A DNA stretch of 33,817 bases from Bacteroidales bacterium (GTDB lineage: Bacteria > Bacteroidota > Bacteroidia > Bacteroidales > WCHB1-69): NCBI GenBank assembly GCA_017443175.1, contig JAFSOZ010000001.1, forward strand, positions 1 through 33,817, read 5' to 3'. Under the pieces are notes generated by a model. That model made no database searches. It had not been told where the DNA came from and was given only the letters and a program-made list of their open reading frames with translations. Shown here one piece after another: positions 1-7,657 of this stretch (position 1 is the stretch's first letter; each line of letters starts with the position of its first letter). A program made the position numbers and the translations under genes.

Positions 1-57
1 GCTTATTTTATCTATCTGAAAATCAAAGACTATGTTTTGGAAAAAGAGAATCGTTAG
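1..57 (+). CDS. C-terminal end of an unidentified protein (partial)
   Basis: Frame 1 is open from the window edge to a TAG at 55-57. The visible tail reads AYFIYLKIKDYVLEKENR, a plausible charged C-terminus. Too little remains to name the family. It overlaps the possible small membrane ORF that starts at 32. Confidence 0.4.
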   Translation, partial: AYFIYLKIKDYVLEKENR

Positions 58-151
58 GATATTGGCGGCCATCCTCATCACCGCTTTAGTGTTGTACATG
101 CTTATTATCCGACAAGACGGGGACATATCCTGTTTGTACACGAACTTTTAA
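32..151 (+). CDS. small single-TM protein, possibly the 5' part of a frameshifted gene
   Basis: A 39-residue ORF starts at ATG 32 with a basic N-terminus (MFWKKR) and a hydrophobic segment at about residues 8-26, as expected for a one-pass membrane protein. It stops at 149-151. Frame 1 is open just beyond it, to a stop at 262-264, and encodes a polar tail with Gly/Ser-rich stretches (NGGGSKDSASSAAGGS). Adding one G to the GGGG run at 119-122 would join both into a single protein of about 77 residues. So this is either a 39-residue protein or the start of a longer one broken by an indel. No family was recognised. The extended version would overlap the 3' end of lplA. Confidence 0.3.
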   Translation: MFWKKRIVRILAAILITALVLYMLIIRQDGDISCLYTNF

Positions 152-252
152 AAGATGAACGATGGGGAGGGATTCCGCAGTATTTGCAGCGGAATGGTGG
201 TGGCAGCAAAGACAGTGCTAGTTCAGCTGCCGGAGGCAGCCGTCAAAAAGAA

Positions 253-1239
253 TTAGGTGTTTAGAAGCCCCAACATTTCTTCACTGCTTACGCCGCTCAA
301 ATAATCTTCCACGCGGATGGATTGGAGGACCTTTCGAATGCGCTCTTCAGTATGTGGTTGTCCGATGAACATTTGGGCGAGTTCGTCGGGATTTTTTTGC
401 GAGAAGAAATCGCCGTAAATTCGTAAATCGGCAATGATTCCGTTTTTAACATCCATCCCGATTTGCACGGTGCCGCCCTTGGTGCGCACCTTCCGCTCGA
501 TGGCATATTTTGGGGATGCGCCGTAGTTCCACTCCCAGGTGGAGAACTTCTCATCGGCGCGCTTTTGGATGCAGGCTTCCTCTTGCGGCGTGAGCGGCTC
601 AATGGTGGTGCCCGGCTGCTGCTTCAGGATGAAGTCCATCAGATAATCCTTGAACTCCATCACCGTCATGGGCTTGGGCAGGTGCTCCGAAATGTTGGTC
701 ACGCGGCTGCGTACCGATTTCACCGCCTTGTCGTTGAACTTGTCTGGATCCACTTTCAGGGCCTGCGCGAGGTTGTGCTGCACGGTGGAGAATAGCAACG
801 TGCCGTGCTCCAGCACGCGGTTGCCCCAATAAACCATGGCATTGCCCGAAATCTTCTTGTCGTGCACCACGAGGTCGTTGCGCCCGGAAAAGGTTGCGGG
901 CACACCTAACGATTGCAACGCTTCCACGATCGGCTGCAGAAACTTCACGAAGTTGATCTCCTTCTCCTCCGGCGCGATGTTGCGGATGAAGCTAAAGTTC
1001 AGGTTCCCAAGATCATGGAACACGGCACCGCCGCCTGTGAGCCGGCGGGCCACCACAATCTTGTTTTCCTCTACAAAGGGTTGGTTGATTTCCGACAGGG
1101 TGTTCTGATGCCTTCCGATGATGATGGCATTGGCGTTTTGCCAGAGCATGAAAACTTCTTCCTTCGTCTGCGTAAGCAGGTATTCCTCGGTGGCGAGGTT
1201 GAAGTAAGGCGATTGGGTGGGTAGCCAAATGTAGCGCAT
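253..1239 (-). CDS. lplA: lipoate-protein ligase A
   Basis: A 328-residue cytoplasmic ligase that activates lipoate with ATP and transfers it to the lysine of lipoyl domains (2-oxoacid dehydrogenase E2, GcvH). The family signature is visible: RRLTGGGAVFHD at residues 65-76 (lipoyl-AMP binding) and the conserved lysine region DKKISGNA near 127-134. After about residue 240 there is a C-terminal accessory domain (VRTKGGTVQIGMDV), so this is the full-length two-domain LplA. The start MRYIWLPTQSPYFNLATEEYLL is typical. It lies downstream of rubrerythrin on the same strand, but a terminator hairpin sits directly before its start codon, so it may have limited read-through or its own promoter. Its 3' end converges on the small ORF region at 32-264. 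Confidence 0.93.
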   Translation of the reverse strand: MRYIWLPTQSPYFNLATEEYLLTQTKEEVFMLWQNANAIIIGRHQNTLSEINQPFVEENKIVVARRLTGGGAVFHDLGNLNFSFIRNIAPEEKEINFVKFLQPIVEALQSLGVPATFSGRNDLVVHDKKISGNAMVYWGNRVLEHGTLLFSTVQHNLAQALKVDPDKFNDKAVKSVRSRVTNISEHLPKPMTVMEFKDYLMDFILKQQPGTTIEPLTPQEEACIQKRADEKFSTWEWNYGASPKYAIERKVRTKGGTVQIGMDVKNGIIADLRIYGDFFSQKNPDELAQMFIGQPHTEERIRKVLQSIRVEDYLSGVSSEEMLGLLNT

Positions 1240-1240
1240 A

Positions 1241-1271
1241 AATAAAAATGGGGAGTACCGTGGCGCTCCCC
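1241..1271 (-). terminator. Rho-independent terminator after rubrerythrin
   Basis: The arms GGGGAG (1250-1255) and CTCCCC (1266-1271) form a GC-rich stem with a 10-nt loop. On the minus strand the stem is followed by CATTTTTATT, a T-rich tract. It lies between the rubrerythrin stop (1291) and the lplA start (1239). Confidence 0.7.
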
Positions 1272-1290
1272 GATGGTGTTTTGGTTGTTG

Positions 1291-1836
1291 TTATTTTTTG
1301 AAATATCTGTTGAAAAGACCCTGGAAGCCTTGTCCGTGACGGGCCTCGTCCTTGGCCATCTCATGAACGGTGTCGTGGATGGCGTCCCAGTTCATCTCTT
1401 TGGCGCGTTTGGCGATGCGCATTTTGTCGGCGCAGGCGCCGCTTTCGGCCATCATGCGCTTCTCAAGGTTGGTCTTGGTGTCCCAAACCACCTCGCCAAG
1501 CAGCTCGGCGAATTTGGCGCAGTGCTCAGCCTCTTCAAAGGCGTAGCGTTTGAAAGCCTCGGCCACTTCGGGATAACCCTCGCGGTCGGCTTGGCGGCTC
1601 ATGGCCAGATACATGCCCACTTCGGTGGCCTCGCCCATGAAATGCGCGTTGAGGTCCTTGATCATCTCCTCGTCGGAGTTCTTGGCGACGCCGATCACGT
1701 GCTCGGTGGCCCAGGAGAGCTCATTGTCCTTTACTTCTTCGAATTTCTCGGCGGGTTGACCGCATTGCGGACATTTTGCCGGCGGTGTGTCACCCTCGTG
1801 CACATAACCGCAAACTTTGCAAACAAATTTCTTCAT
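1291..1836 (-). CDS. reverse rubrerythrin (rubredoxin domain first)
   Basis: A 181-residue diiron peroxidase that detoxifies H2O2 in anaerobes. A rubredoxin-like iron site is at the N-terminus, with Cys 6, 9, 22 and 25 (CKVCG and CPQCG). A four-helix ferritin-like domain follows, with diiron ligands in FMGEATE (67-72), EEAEH (101-105) and DEARH (163-167). In classical rubrerythrin the rubredoxin domain is C-terminal, so this is the 'reverse' architecture. The length is normal for the family. It is the first of many oxidative-stress proteins in the window. No clear TAnnTTTG box was seen upstream. The 60-bp gap to cdaA and the terminator behind it suggest a monocistronic unit or the tail of the cdaA transcript. 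Confidence 0.92.
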   Translation of the reverse strand: MKKFVCKVCGYVHEGDTPPAKCPQCGQPAEKFEEVKDNELSWATEHVIGVAKNSDEEMIKDLNAHFMGEATEVGMYLAMSRQADREGYPEVAEAFKRYAFEEAEHCAKFAELLGEVVWDTKTNLEKRMMAESGACADKMRIAKRAKEMNWDAIHDTVHEMAKDEARHGQGFQGLFNRYFKK

Positions 1837-1896
1837 GTTTTTTTAATTTTATTGTTGTTTAATAATTTGATATCCTATTCACCTCATGCACCCCTT

Positions 1897-2685
1897 TCAC
1901 CCCTCTTTCGTCAGATTCTCCAGCAGCAGCTGTCTCAACGTGGAGGACGTGATGTTGCGTGTGAGTTTGCCGTTCTTGCAGAGGGAGATGGCGCCGGTTT
2001 GTTCGGATACGACCACTGCCAGTGCATCTGTCAGTTCCGTGGAACCTAATGCGGAGCGGTGGCGCAGGCCCGCGCTCTGGGGCAGTTCGGTGCTCTTGGA
2101 CACGGGCAAAATGCATCGGGCAGCCACTATCCGGTGGTCTTTGATGATGACGGCGCCGTCGTGCAGCGGACTGTTCTTGAAGAAGATGTTCTCCAACAAT
2201 TCCGGAGTGGGAATGGCATCAATCACCTTTCCGCTGTTGATGAAATCGTCCAAGGGGGTCTTGCGCGCGAAGACGATCAGTGCGCCGGTCATGTTGTCCG
2301 ACATGTGATGGCACGCCTCGCGCACAGCCTCCACTTCGCTGAGGTATGCGCTGTCTTTCTCCTGTTTGCCAAATTTGTCGCTGAACCAATGCATCAGCCT
2401 GCCATCGCCGATGTAGAGCAGGAACTTCCGTATCTCGGGAGCGAAAAGGATGATGATAGCCAGAATGCCAACGTTGATAACTTCTCCTAAAAGTCCGGAC
2501 AAAAGGGTGAAATGGAAGTACTCCACCACTTTCCAGATAATATAGAAAATGACGACCACCCAGAACAACTTCACGGCGGCGGTGCCTTTGGCAAGCCTGT
2601 ACAGCTGGTACAGCACCAACCCCACAATGAGGATGTCGATGATGTCAATAATTCGGAAGTCGATAAAACTCAGTGCTTCTGGCAT
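1897..2685 (-). CDS. cdaA: diadenylate cyclase (c-di-AMP synthase), CdaA type
   Basis: A 262-residue membrane enzyme that makes c-di-AMP from two ATP. Three hydrophobic helices occupy about residues 8-100 (around LIVGLVLYQLY, FWVVVIFYIIW and VGILAIIILFAPEIRKFL). The DAC domain follows, with the catalytic signature HDGAVII and, about 30 residues later, the RHRSALG motif. This order (TMs then DAC) is that of CdaA/YbbP rather than DisA. It starts 24 bp after the Ptb-like gene ends, so the two are probably cotranscribed. The more usual Bacteroidota neighbour folP is not seen here. Its stop codon overlaps a C-rich stretch (1885-1901) that resembles the repeat at 16317-16363. Confidence 0.93.
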   Translation of the reverse strand: MPEALSFIDFRIIDIIDILIVGLVLYQLYRLAKGTAAVKLFWVVVIFYIIWKVVEYFHFTLLSGLLGEVINVGILAIIILFAPEIRKFLLYIGDGRLMHWFSDKFGKQEKDSAYLSEVEAVREACHHMSDNMTGALIVFARKTPLDDFINSGKVIDAIPTPELLENIFFKNSPLHDGAVIIKDHRIVAARCILPVSKSTELPQSAGLRHRSALGSTELTDALAVVVSEQTGAISLCKNGKLTRNITSSTLRQLLLENLTKEG

Positions 2686-2709
2686 ATCTTCCTTACAATA
2701 TATAATGTA

Positions 2710-3615
2710 TTACTTAGCAAGCAGAGCAGCTAGTGAGATGGAGTAGAGTTTTGTCTTGGCGCTGTCGCCACGGGAGGAGAGCACGCAAGGCACCTTGGCA
2801 CCCATCAGGATGGCGCCGATCTCGGCGTGGTTGAACTTGGTGCAGCATTTGTAGAAGACGTTGCCGCTTTCGATGTTGGGGAAGAGCAAACAGTCGGCGT
2901 CGCCGGCCACGTCGCTCTTCAGCTTCTTGATTTCGGCGGTCTCCTTGTCGATGGCGATGTCCAGAGAGAGCGGACCGTCCACGTATGCGCCGGAGATCTG
3001 TCCGCGCTCGGCCATCTTGGCAATGATGGCGGCGTCCACGCAAGCCTGCATGCCGGTAGACATCTGCTCCGTGGCACACACCAAAGCTACCTTCGGTTTC
3101 TCAATGCCGATGGCCTTGGCTGTACCTACTAAGTTGCGCAAAATCACCTGTTTCTGTTTCAGATCGGGAACCAGGATGATGGCCACGTCACCCACGATCA
3201 GCAATTTGTGGTAAGCGGGGTTTTCAATCACAGCCACATGGGAAAGAGTGGCGTTGGGCGGGCAGAGGCCCTTTTCCTTGTTCAGGATGGCACGCATGTA
3301 TTTGTCAGTGGGCAGCAGACCCTTCATCAGGATGTCGCCCTCGCCGTTGTTGATGAGGTCGCAGCTCATGGCGGCAGCCTTCACGTCAACGGTCTCGTGG
3401 ATGATCTTGAACTTGTTGATGTCGATGTTCAACTTCTTGCAAACCTGCTCAATAGCAGCCGTATCACCCACTAATGTGGCATCCACCACGCCCATCTCCA
3501 CAGCTGCATTCACAGCCTCGATGGTGTGCTCGTCGTTGGCATTTGCAGCCACCAATCTTTTTCTGGGTTTTGTCTTGACTAATTCTACTACCTGATCTAA
3601 TTTCGTAATATTCAT
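2710..3615 (-). CDS. ptb: phosphate acyltransferase, phosphate butyryltransferase (Ptb) family
   Basis: A 301-residue cytoplasmic enzyme of the Pta/Ptb family, which exchanges acyl groups between CoA and phosphate. Family features include LVGDTAAIEQ near the N-terminus, GDILMKGLLPT, the glycine/serine-rich C-terminal half with GDADCLLFPNIESGN, and AEIGAILMGAKVPCVLSSRGDS. The annotated start is the ATG at 3613-3615 (MNITKLDQVVELV). Upstream codons to 3693 are also open, but they would cross the promoter palindrome and add a non-conserved 26-residue leader. A butyrate kinase gene, its usual partner, is not adjacent. Butyryl versus other acyl specificity cannot be read from sequence. Confidence 0.85.
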   Translation of the reverse strand: MNITKLDQVVELVKTKPRKRLVAANANDEHTIEAVNAAVEMGVVDATLVGDTAAIEQVCKKLNIDINKFKIIHETVDVKAAAMSCDLINNGEGDILMKGLLPTDKYMRAILNKEKGLCPPNATLSHVAVIENPAYHKLLIVGDVAIILVPDLKQKQVILRNLVGTAKAIGIEKPKVALVCATEQMSTGMQACVDAAIIAKMAERGQISGAYVDGPLSLDIAIDKETAEIKKLKSDVAGDADCLLFPNIESGNVFYKCCTKFNHAEIGAILMGAKVPCVLSSRGDSAKTKLYSISLAALLAK

Positions 3616-3653
3616 ATCATTATGTTTTAAAAATTGTTTTATTCCGATAGGCC

Positions 3654-3683
3654 GCAAAAGTACAAAAAAAAGTGTACTTTTGC
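3654..3683. promoter_or_regulatory. symmetric divergent promoter for ptb-cdaA and apt
   Basis: A perfect 11-bp inverted repeat (GCAAAAGTACA at 3654-3664 and TGTACTTTTGC at 3673-3683) is separated by 8 nt of A-rich DNA. Each arm carries a Bacteroidota -7 element TACTTTTG pointing outwards: towards ptb on the minus strand and apt on the plus strand. Confidence 0.75.
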
Positions 3684-3710
3684 ACACGTTCAATTATTAA
3701 GGAATACTTT

Positions 3711-4223
3711 ATGTTTGATTTTTCCAAAGTTCGTATTGTTGAAGACTTTCCAACGCCTAGCATTCACTTCTATGATATCACCACATTGTTGAAGGATGCG
3801 GATGAATTCAGAAATGTTATCAATGACATGTTGGAGGTTGCCAAGAAGATCAATCCGGATGTGATTGTGGCTTTGGAAACCCGGGGCTTTTTCTTTGGCC
3901 CCACGTTGGCATATCTGATGAATATCCCGTTTGTGCCCATCCGCAAGAAGGGTAAACTGCCTGCCGCAAAATATTCCGAATCCTATGATTTGGAATATGG
4001 CACCGACATAATGGAAATCCATCAGGACGCTGTTGAAGAGAATAAGCATATCCTTTTGTTGGACGACGTGCTGGCTACCGGAGGCACAATGCGCGCGGCT
4101 GCCAATCTCGTGCGCCATTTCAATCCCTCCGCCGTGGACACCCTCTTCCTCATCGAGCTGAAGGCCCTCAATGGACGGGAGAAAATCAAAGATTGCACTA
4201 TAAACAGTTTAGTTCAAATATAA
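3711..4223 (+). CDS. apt: adenine phosphoribosyltransferase
   Basis: A 170-residue purine-salvage enzyme that converts adenine plus PRPP to AMP. The PRPP-binding loop is at 115-126 (LLLDDVLATGGT), and ALETRGFFFGP at 54-64 is the conserved APRT segment. The length matches the family. The start ATG at 3711 (MFDFSKVRIVEDFP) is preferred. An in-frame GTG at 3672 lies inside the divergent promoter repeat and so should be untranscribed. ilvE follows 27 bp downstream on the same strand. Confidence 0.95.
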   Translation: MFDFSKVRIVEDFPTPSIHFYDITTLLKDADEFRNVINDMLEVAKKINPDVIVALETRGFFFGPTLAYLMNIPFVPIRKKGKLPAAKYSESYDLEYGTDIMEIHQDAVEENKHILLLDDVLATGGTMRAAANLVRHFNPSAVDTLFLIELKALNGREKIKDCTINSLVQI

Positions 4224-4250
4224 AAACATCAATAACAAACACAAGTAGAA

Positions 4251-5273
4251 ATGAAAAACATTGATTGGAAAAGTTTGTCTTTCGGTTATGTGAAAACCGA
4301 TTACAATGTTCGCTGTTATTTCAGAGACGGCAAATGGGGTGAGTTGGAAGTAATGTCCGACGAATATATCCCGATGCACATGGCAGCCTCCTGTCTGCAC
4401 TACGGTCAGGAAGCTTTTGAAGGAATGAAGGCTTTCAGAGGAAAAGACGGCAAAGTCCGTTTGTTCCGCTGGGAAGAGAACTGGAAACGTCTGAACAGCT
4501 CCGCAGACACCATCATGTTGGCTCCTATTCCCCAAGAATTGTTCTTCGCCGCTTTGGAGAAGGTGATCAAACTGAACGCTGAGTACATTCCGCCTTACGG
4601 AACGGAAGGTTCTCTCTATATCCGTCCGCTGTTGATCGGTACAGGTGCCACCATCGGTGTGAAACCTGCTGATGAATACCTGTTCGTGGTGTTCGTGATG
4701 CCGGTTGGCCCGTACTTCAAAGAGGGCTTCAAACCTACCAACATGCAGATTGCAAAGGATTATGACCGTGCCGCTCCGCTGGGAACTGGTCACGTGAAAG
4801 TGGGTGGCAACTATGCTGCTTCCCTCCGCGCAGGCGAACGCGCTCACCACGAAGGTTTCAGCGCTTCCATCTTCGCCGATGCCAAGACCAAGACCTACAT
4901 CGATGAGGCTGGCCCTGCTAACTTCTTCGGTATCAAGGACGGCAAATATGTGACTCCGGACTCCGGCTCCATCCTGCCTTCCATCACCAACATGAGTTTG
5001 CGCCAGATCGCCGAGGACCTCGGCCTTGTGGTGGAAAGACGCCATGTCAGACTGGATGAGATTGGCACATTCGACGAGGCTGGTGCCTGCGGTACCGCCG
5101 CCGTCATCTCCCCGATCCACATGATTCAGGATCGCGAAACAGGCGAGGAGTATGTCATTGCAAAGGATGGCAAACCCGGCCCTTGGAGCATCAAGATGCG
5201 CGAAACCCTCATGGGCATCCAATACGGAGAGATTGAGGACAAACACAACTGGTGCACCATCGTGGAGTGCTAA
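4251..5273 (+). CDS. ilvE: branched-chain amino acid aminotransferase
   Basis: A 340-residue PLP enzyme that interconverts Val/Leu/Ile with their 2-oxo acids, of the larger type II (mitochondrial-like) BCAT group. The Schiff-base lysine is predicted at K183 in HVKVGGNYAASL. Other family segments are LHYGQEAFEGMKAF (49-62), YIRPLLIGTG (123-132) and the PLP phosphate region SGSILPSITNMSLRQIA. Codon use is biased towards abundant codons, suggesting high expression. It is probably cotranscribed with apt and is closed by the hairpin at 5293-5324. Confidence 0.95.
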   Translation: MKNIDWKSLSFGYVKTDYNVRCYFRDGKWGELEVMSDEYIPMHMAASCLHYGQEAFEGMKAFRGKDGKVRLFRWEENWKRLNSSADTIMLAPIPQELFFAALEKVIKLNAEYIPPYGTEGSLYIRPLLIGTGATIGVKPADEYLFVVFVMPVGPYFKEGFKPTNMQIAKDYDRAAPLGTGHVKVGGNYAASLRAGERAHHEGFSASIFADAKTKTYIDEAGPANFFGIKDGKYVTPDSGSILPSITNMSLRQIAEDLGLVVERRHVRLDEIGTFDEAGACGTAAVISPIHMIQDRETGEEYVIAKDGKPGPWSIKMRETLMGIQYGEIEDKHNWCTIVEC

Positions 5274-5292
5274 TCGTAAAGATTGTCGAAAC

Positions 5293-5324
5293 AAAAAAGT
5301 CCCGCCAGCGGCGGGACTTTTTTT
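5293..5324. terminator. bidirectional Rho-independent terminator
   Basis: The stem CCCGCC/GGCGGG (5301-5306 and 5310-5315) has an AGC loop. It is extended by AAAAAAGT on the left and ACTTTTTTT on the right, so it works in both directions. It sits between the convergent ilvE and rplT genes. Confidence 0.9.
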
Positions 5325-5364
5325 ATGCAGATAAACTCAAATTACGAATTTAAATTCCGAGCTA

Positions 5365-5709
5365 CTATTTTACTAAATCAACAATAGCCTTAAATGCCTC
5401 AGGATTATTCATCGCGAGGTCGGCGAGGGCTTTGCGGTTCAAAGCAACACCCTTCTTGGCCAGACTGCCCATGAGGACAGAATAGGACATGCCATATTCG
5501 CGTGCGCCCGCGTTGATACGGGTGATCCACAAACTTCTGAAGTTTCTTTTCTTAGCTTTTCTATCGCGGTAAGCGTACTGTTGACCCTTTTCCCACGAAT
5601 TGACTGCAACGGTCCAAACGTTTCTGCGTTTGCCGAAGTACCCACGGGTACGTTTCAAAATCTTTTTTCTTCTTGCTCTTGAAGCAACATGATTAACTGA
5701 TCTTGGCAT
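5365..5709 (-). CDS. rplT: 50S ribosomal protein L20
   Basis: A 114-residue primary 23S rRNA-binding protein of the large subunit. The start [18 protein letters not shown] and the segments [10 protein letters not shown] and [17 protein letters not shown] are diagnostic. It is last in the infC-rpmI-rplT operon. In other bacteria L20 autoregulates this operon; no leader structure was established here. Confidence 0.97.
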   Translation of the reverse strand: MPRSVNHVASRARRKKILKRTRGYFGKRRNVWTVAVNSWEKGQQYAYRDRKAKKRNFRSLWITRINAGAREYGMSYSVLMGSLAKKGVALNRKALADLAMNNPEAFKAIVDLVK

Positions 5710-5804
5710 AATTAAGTTCCTTTCTTTTACGTCAGCGGTTTAATTTTTAAACTCTTCGATAGCTGATAGTAAAGTTTTTTTTTATGGGTTAATAATTGAT
5801 TTGA

Positions 5805-6002
5805 TTAGCACTGACCAAGCATTTGCTTGACGGTACGTTCCATGTTCGGTTCGACAATAGCGCTGTAAGCCAGGTTACGTTTTCTCTTGATGGATTTCTT
5901 GGTGAGAATGTGGCTGTGATAAGCGTGATGTCTCTTGATTTTTCCGGTGCCGGTCAGAGTGAATCTCTTCTTGGCAGCGGCTTTCGTTTTAATTTTTGGC
6001 AT
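5805..6002 (-). CDS. rpmI: 50S ribosomal protein L35
   Basis: A 65-residue, very basic ribosomal protein. [20 protein letters not shown] and the segment [14 protein letters not shown] are family hallmarks. It lies between infC (44 bp upstream) and rplT (95 bp downstream) in the conserved order. Confidence 0.97.
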   Translation of the reverse strand: MPKIKTKAAAKKRFTLTGTGKIKRHHAYHSHILTKKSIKRKRNLAYSAIVEPNMERTVKQMLGQC

Positions 6003-6046
6003 TTTCTCTAAGTTTTTAAAGTTTATATTAAGAGTTTACTGCATTC

Positions 6047-6616
6047 TTATTTCTTGGTGGATTTCGGACTGATCATGATGGTCATGTTCTTGCCTAAGAG
6101 CGTGGGCATCTGATCCAACTTGCCGAATTCTTCCAGACTCTGGGCGAAGCGCAGCAACAGCAACTCGCCTTGGTCCTTGTATATGATGGCACGGCCCCGG
6201 AAGGTGACCATGACCTTGACCTTGTAACCGTCCTTCAGGAATTTCTCGGCGTGCACGCATTTGAAATTGAAGTCGTGGTCGTCCGTCTGCGGTCCCATGT
6301 GAATCTCCTTTACTACCGTCTTGGCACTGTTGGCCTTTATCTCTTTCGCTTTCTTCTTCTGCTCGTAAAGGTACTTCTGATAGTCCATTACCTTGCATAC
6401 AGGCGGGTTGGCGTTGGGGGAGATTTCCACCAAATCCAGCTCGTATTGGTCTGCAATGGCCAAGGCTTCTCTCAGGGAAACAATCTTTGGCTCGAAATTC
6501 TCGCCCACCACACGGACGGTCTGTGCCGTAATGTAATTGTTGATTCTGTGCTGGGCTTCCTTTTTGGGTCTGGGACCGAATTGTCTCGGTCTGAAATTTT
6601 GAGGCGTCGTGTTCAA
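6047..6616 (-). CDS. infC: translation initiation factor IF-3
   Basis: A 189-residue factor that binds the 30S subunit, prevents 50S joining and checks start-codon and initiator-tRNA pairing. The N-terminal domain (HRINNYITAQTVRVVGEN through ISPNANPPVCKVMDYQKYLYEQ) is linked by a lysine-rich helix to the C-terminal domain (KEIHMGPQTDDHDFNFKC, KVMVTFRGR). A short N-terminal extension (TPQNFRPRQFGPRPKK) precedes the conserved core. The start is an ordinary ATG, unlike the AUU of E. coli infC, so classical start-codon autoregulation is not expected. thrS is not adjacent; the operon has its own promoter. Confidence 0.97.
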   Translation of the reverse strand: MNTTPQNFRPRQFGPRPKKEAQHRINNYITAQTVRVVGENFEPKIVSLREALAIADQYELDLVEISPNANPPVCKVMDYQKYLYEQKKKAKEIKANSAKTVVKEIHMGPQTDDHDFNFKCVHAEKFLKDGYKVKVMVTFRGRAIIYKDQGELLLLRFAQSLEEFGKLDQMPTLLGKNMTIMISPKSTKK

Positions 6617-6675
6617 GGCTCCTTTCTTTTTGCTTTTGTTTGTAATAACTTTATTTATAGTATTTTTTGGGGCGG

Positions 6676-6683
6676 CAAAAATA
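6676..6683 (-). promoter_or_regulatory. -7 element for the infC operon
   Basis: The minus strand carries TATTTTTG (CAAAAATA on plus), 60 bp upstream of the infC start, in an AT-rich context. It matches TAnnTTTG. Confidence 0.6.
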
Positions 6684-6723
6684 CACTTTTTTTAATATTT
6701 TGATAGGTGTCATGTAATTTTTT

Positions 6724-6731
6724 TATTTTTG
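6724..6731 (+). promoter_or_regulatory. -7 element for the DUF6089-uppS genes
   Basis: TATTTTTG lies 32 bp upstream of the ATG at 6764. It rules out the longer in-frame start at 6707, which would be upstream of the transcript. Confidence 0.6.
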
Positions 6732-6763
6732 CAGCGTTAATTGGTTTCAATCCACCGTTTGAC

Positions 6764-7657
6764 ATGAAGTTTTATTCTCGTTTTACATATATTCTGATCC
6801 TCTTTGGCCTGCTGACTGTCGCTTCCGTTCGGAATTTGTCCGCCCAAAAATCCGAATTCGGCGGCTGTGTGGGCACTATGTTCTATTTGGGGGATTTGAA
6901 CCAGACCAAGCTGTTCAAATTTAATAAAAATCCAGAGCTGAACCAGTTGCATCTCGCAGGGGGCTTTATGTACCGCTATAATATCTCTCCCAGATTTGCG
7001 ATTAAAGCCGACTTCCTCTTCGGGAAAGTCTCTTCCACCGACAAGGGCACCGATATGGCCAACCGCAATTTCAGCTTCACTTCCCCTATAACGGAATTCT
7101 CCGCCGAAATTGAGCTGAACTTTTTTGAATTGTATAACACGACGGGCAAAAACCGTTTTTCCCCATACATTTTTGCAGGATTGACGCTGTTTTCCTTCAA
7201 TCCGCAGACCGTCTATAACGATCAGATTTATGATTTGCACAGTATGGGCACCGAAGGACAGGGGCTCGAAGGAGGTCCCAAGCCCTATTCCCTGACCACT
7301 GTGGCCATCCCGTTCGGCATCGGCATCAAGGCCACTATTGGCCGCTATTTTGCTATTGGCGCGGAATGGGGACTGCGCTGGGCATTTACGGATTATCTGG
7401 ATGATGTGGGAGGCCGGTATTATGACAACGACGCCTTGCGTGCCGAATATGGTGATTTGGTGGCTGACTTGGCCGACCGCTCGCCCGAAATCATAAACGA
7501 ACAAGGCGAACCCTTGAGTCGTCATGTCGCAGGCCATGCGCGCGGCAACGAGACGACCCACGATGCCTACTCCTTTGCCGGCATCACCATGACGGTGAAG
7601 TTCGGCAACGAGGACCGCGCGTGCCGGTTGAAACTGCCCAAACGAAAAAAACAATGA
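6764..7657 (+). CDS. outer-membrane beta-barrel protein, DUF6089 family
   Basis: A 297-residue exported protein. A signal peptide (MKFYSRFTYILILFGLLTVA, cleavage near NLSAQ-KS) is followed by alternating aromatic/polar strands typical of a small barrel (GGCVGTMFYLGDLN, GGFMYRYNISPRFAIKADF, FSPYIFAGLTLF, FAIGAEWGLRWAFTDYLDDVGG). The motif GGxxGTxxYLGDLN and the position directly before uppS and bamA fit the DUF6089 proteins of Bacteroidota. Its precise role is not known; the neighbours suggest envelope biogenesis. The 3' end overlaps the probable uppS start by 4 nt (ATGA). Confidence 0.82.
   Translation: MKFYSRFTYILILFGLLTVASVRNLSAQKSEFGGCVGTMFYLGDLNQTKLFKFNKNPELNQLHLAGGFMYRYNISPRFAIKADFLFGKVSSTDKGTDMANRNFSFTSPITEFSAEIELNFFELYNTTGKNRFSPYIFAGLTLFSFNPQTVYNDQIYDLHSMGTEGQGLEGGPKPYSLTTVAIPFGIGIKATIGRYFAIGAEWGLRWAFTDYLDDVGGRYYDNDALRAEYGDLVADLADRSPEIINEQGEPLSRHVAGHARGNETTHDAYSFAGITMTVKFGNEDRACRLKLPKRKKQ

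Noticed and set aside
1273-2049. 258-codon plus-strand ORF across rubrerythrin and the cdaA end
   Set aside because: It crosses two well-supported minus-strand genes and a terminator, and its composition looks like an antisense reading.
4209-5294. Long minus-strand ORF (361 codons) opposite ilvE
   Set aside because: It is the antisense shadow of a highly conserved, codon-biased gene; the product has no recognisable domain and no start context.
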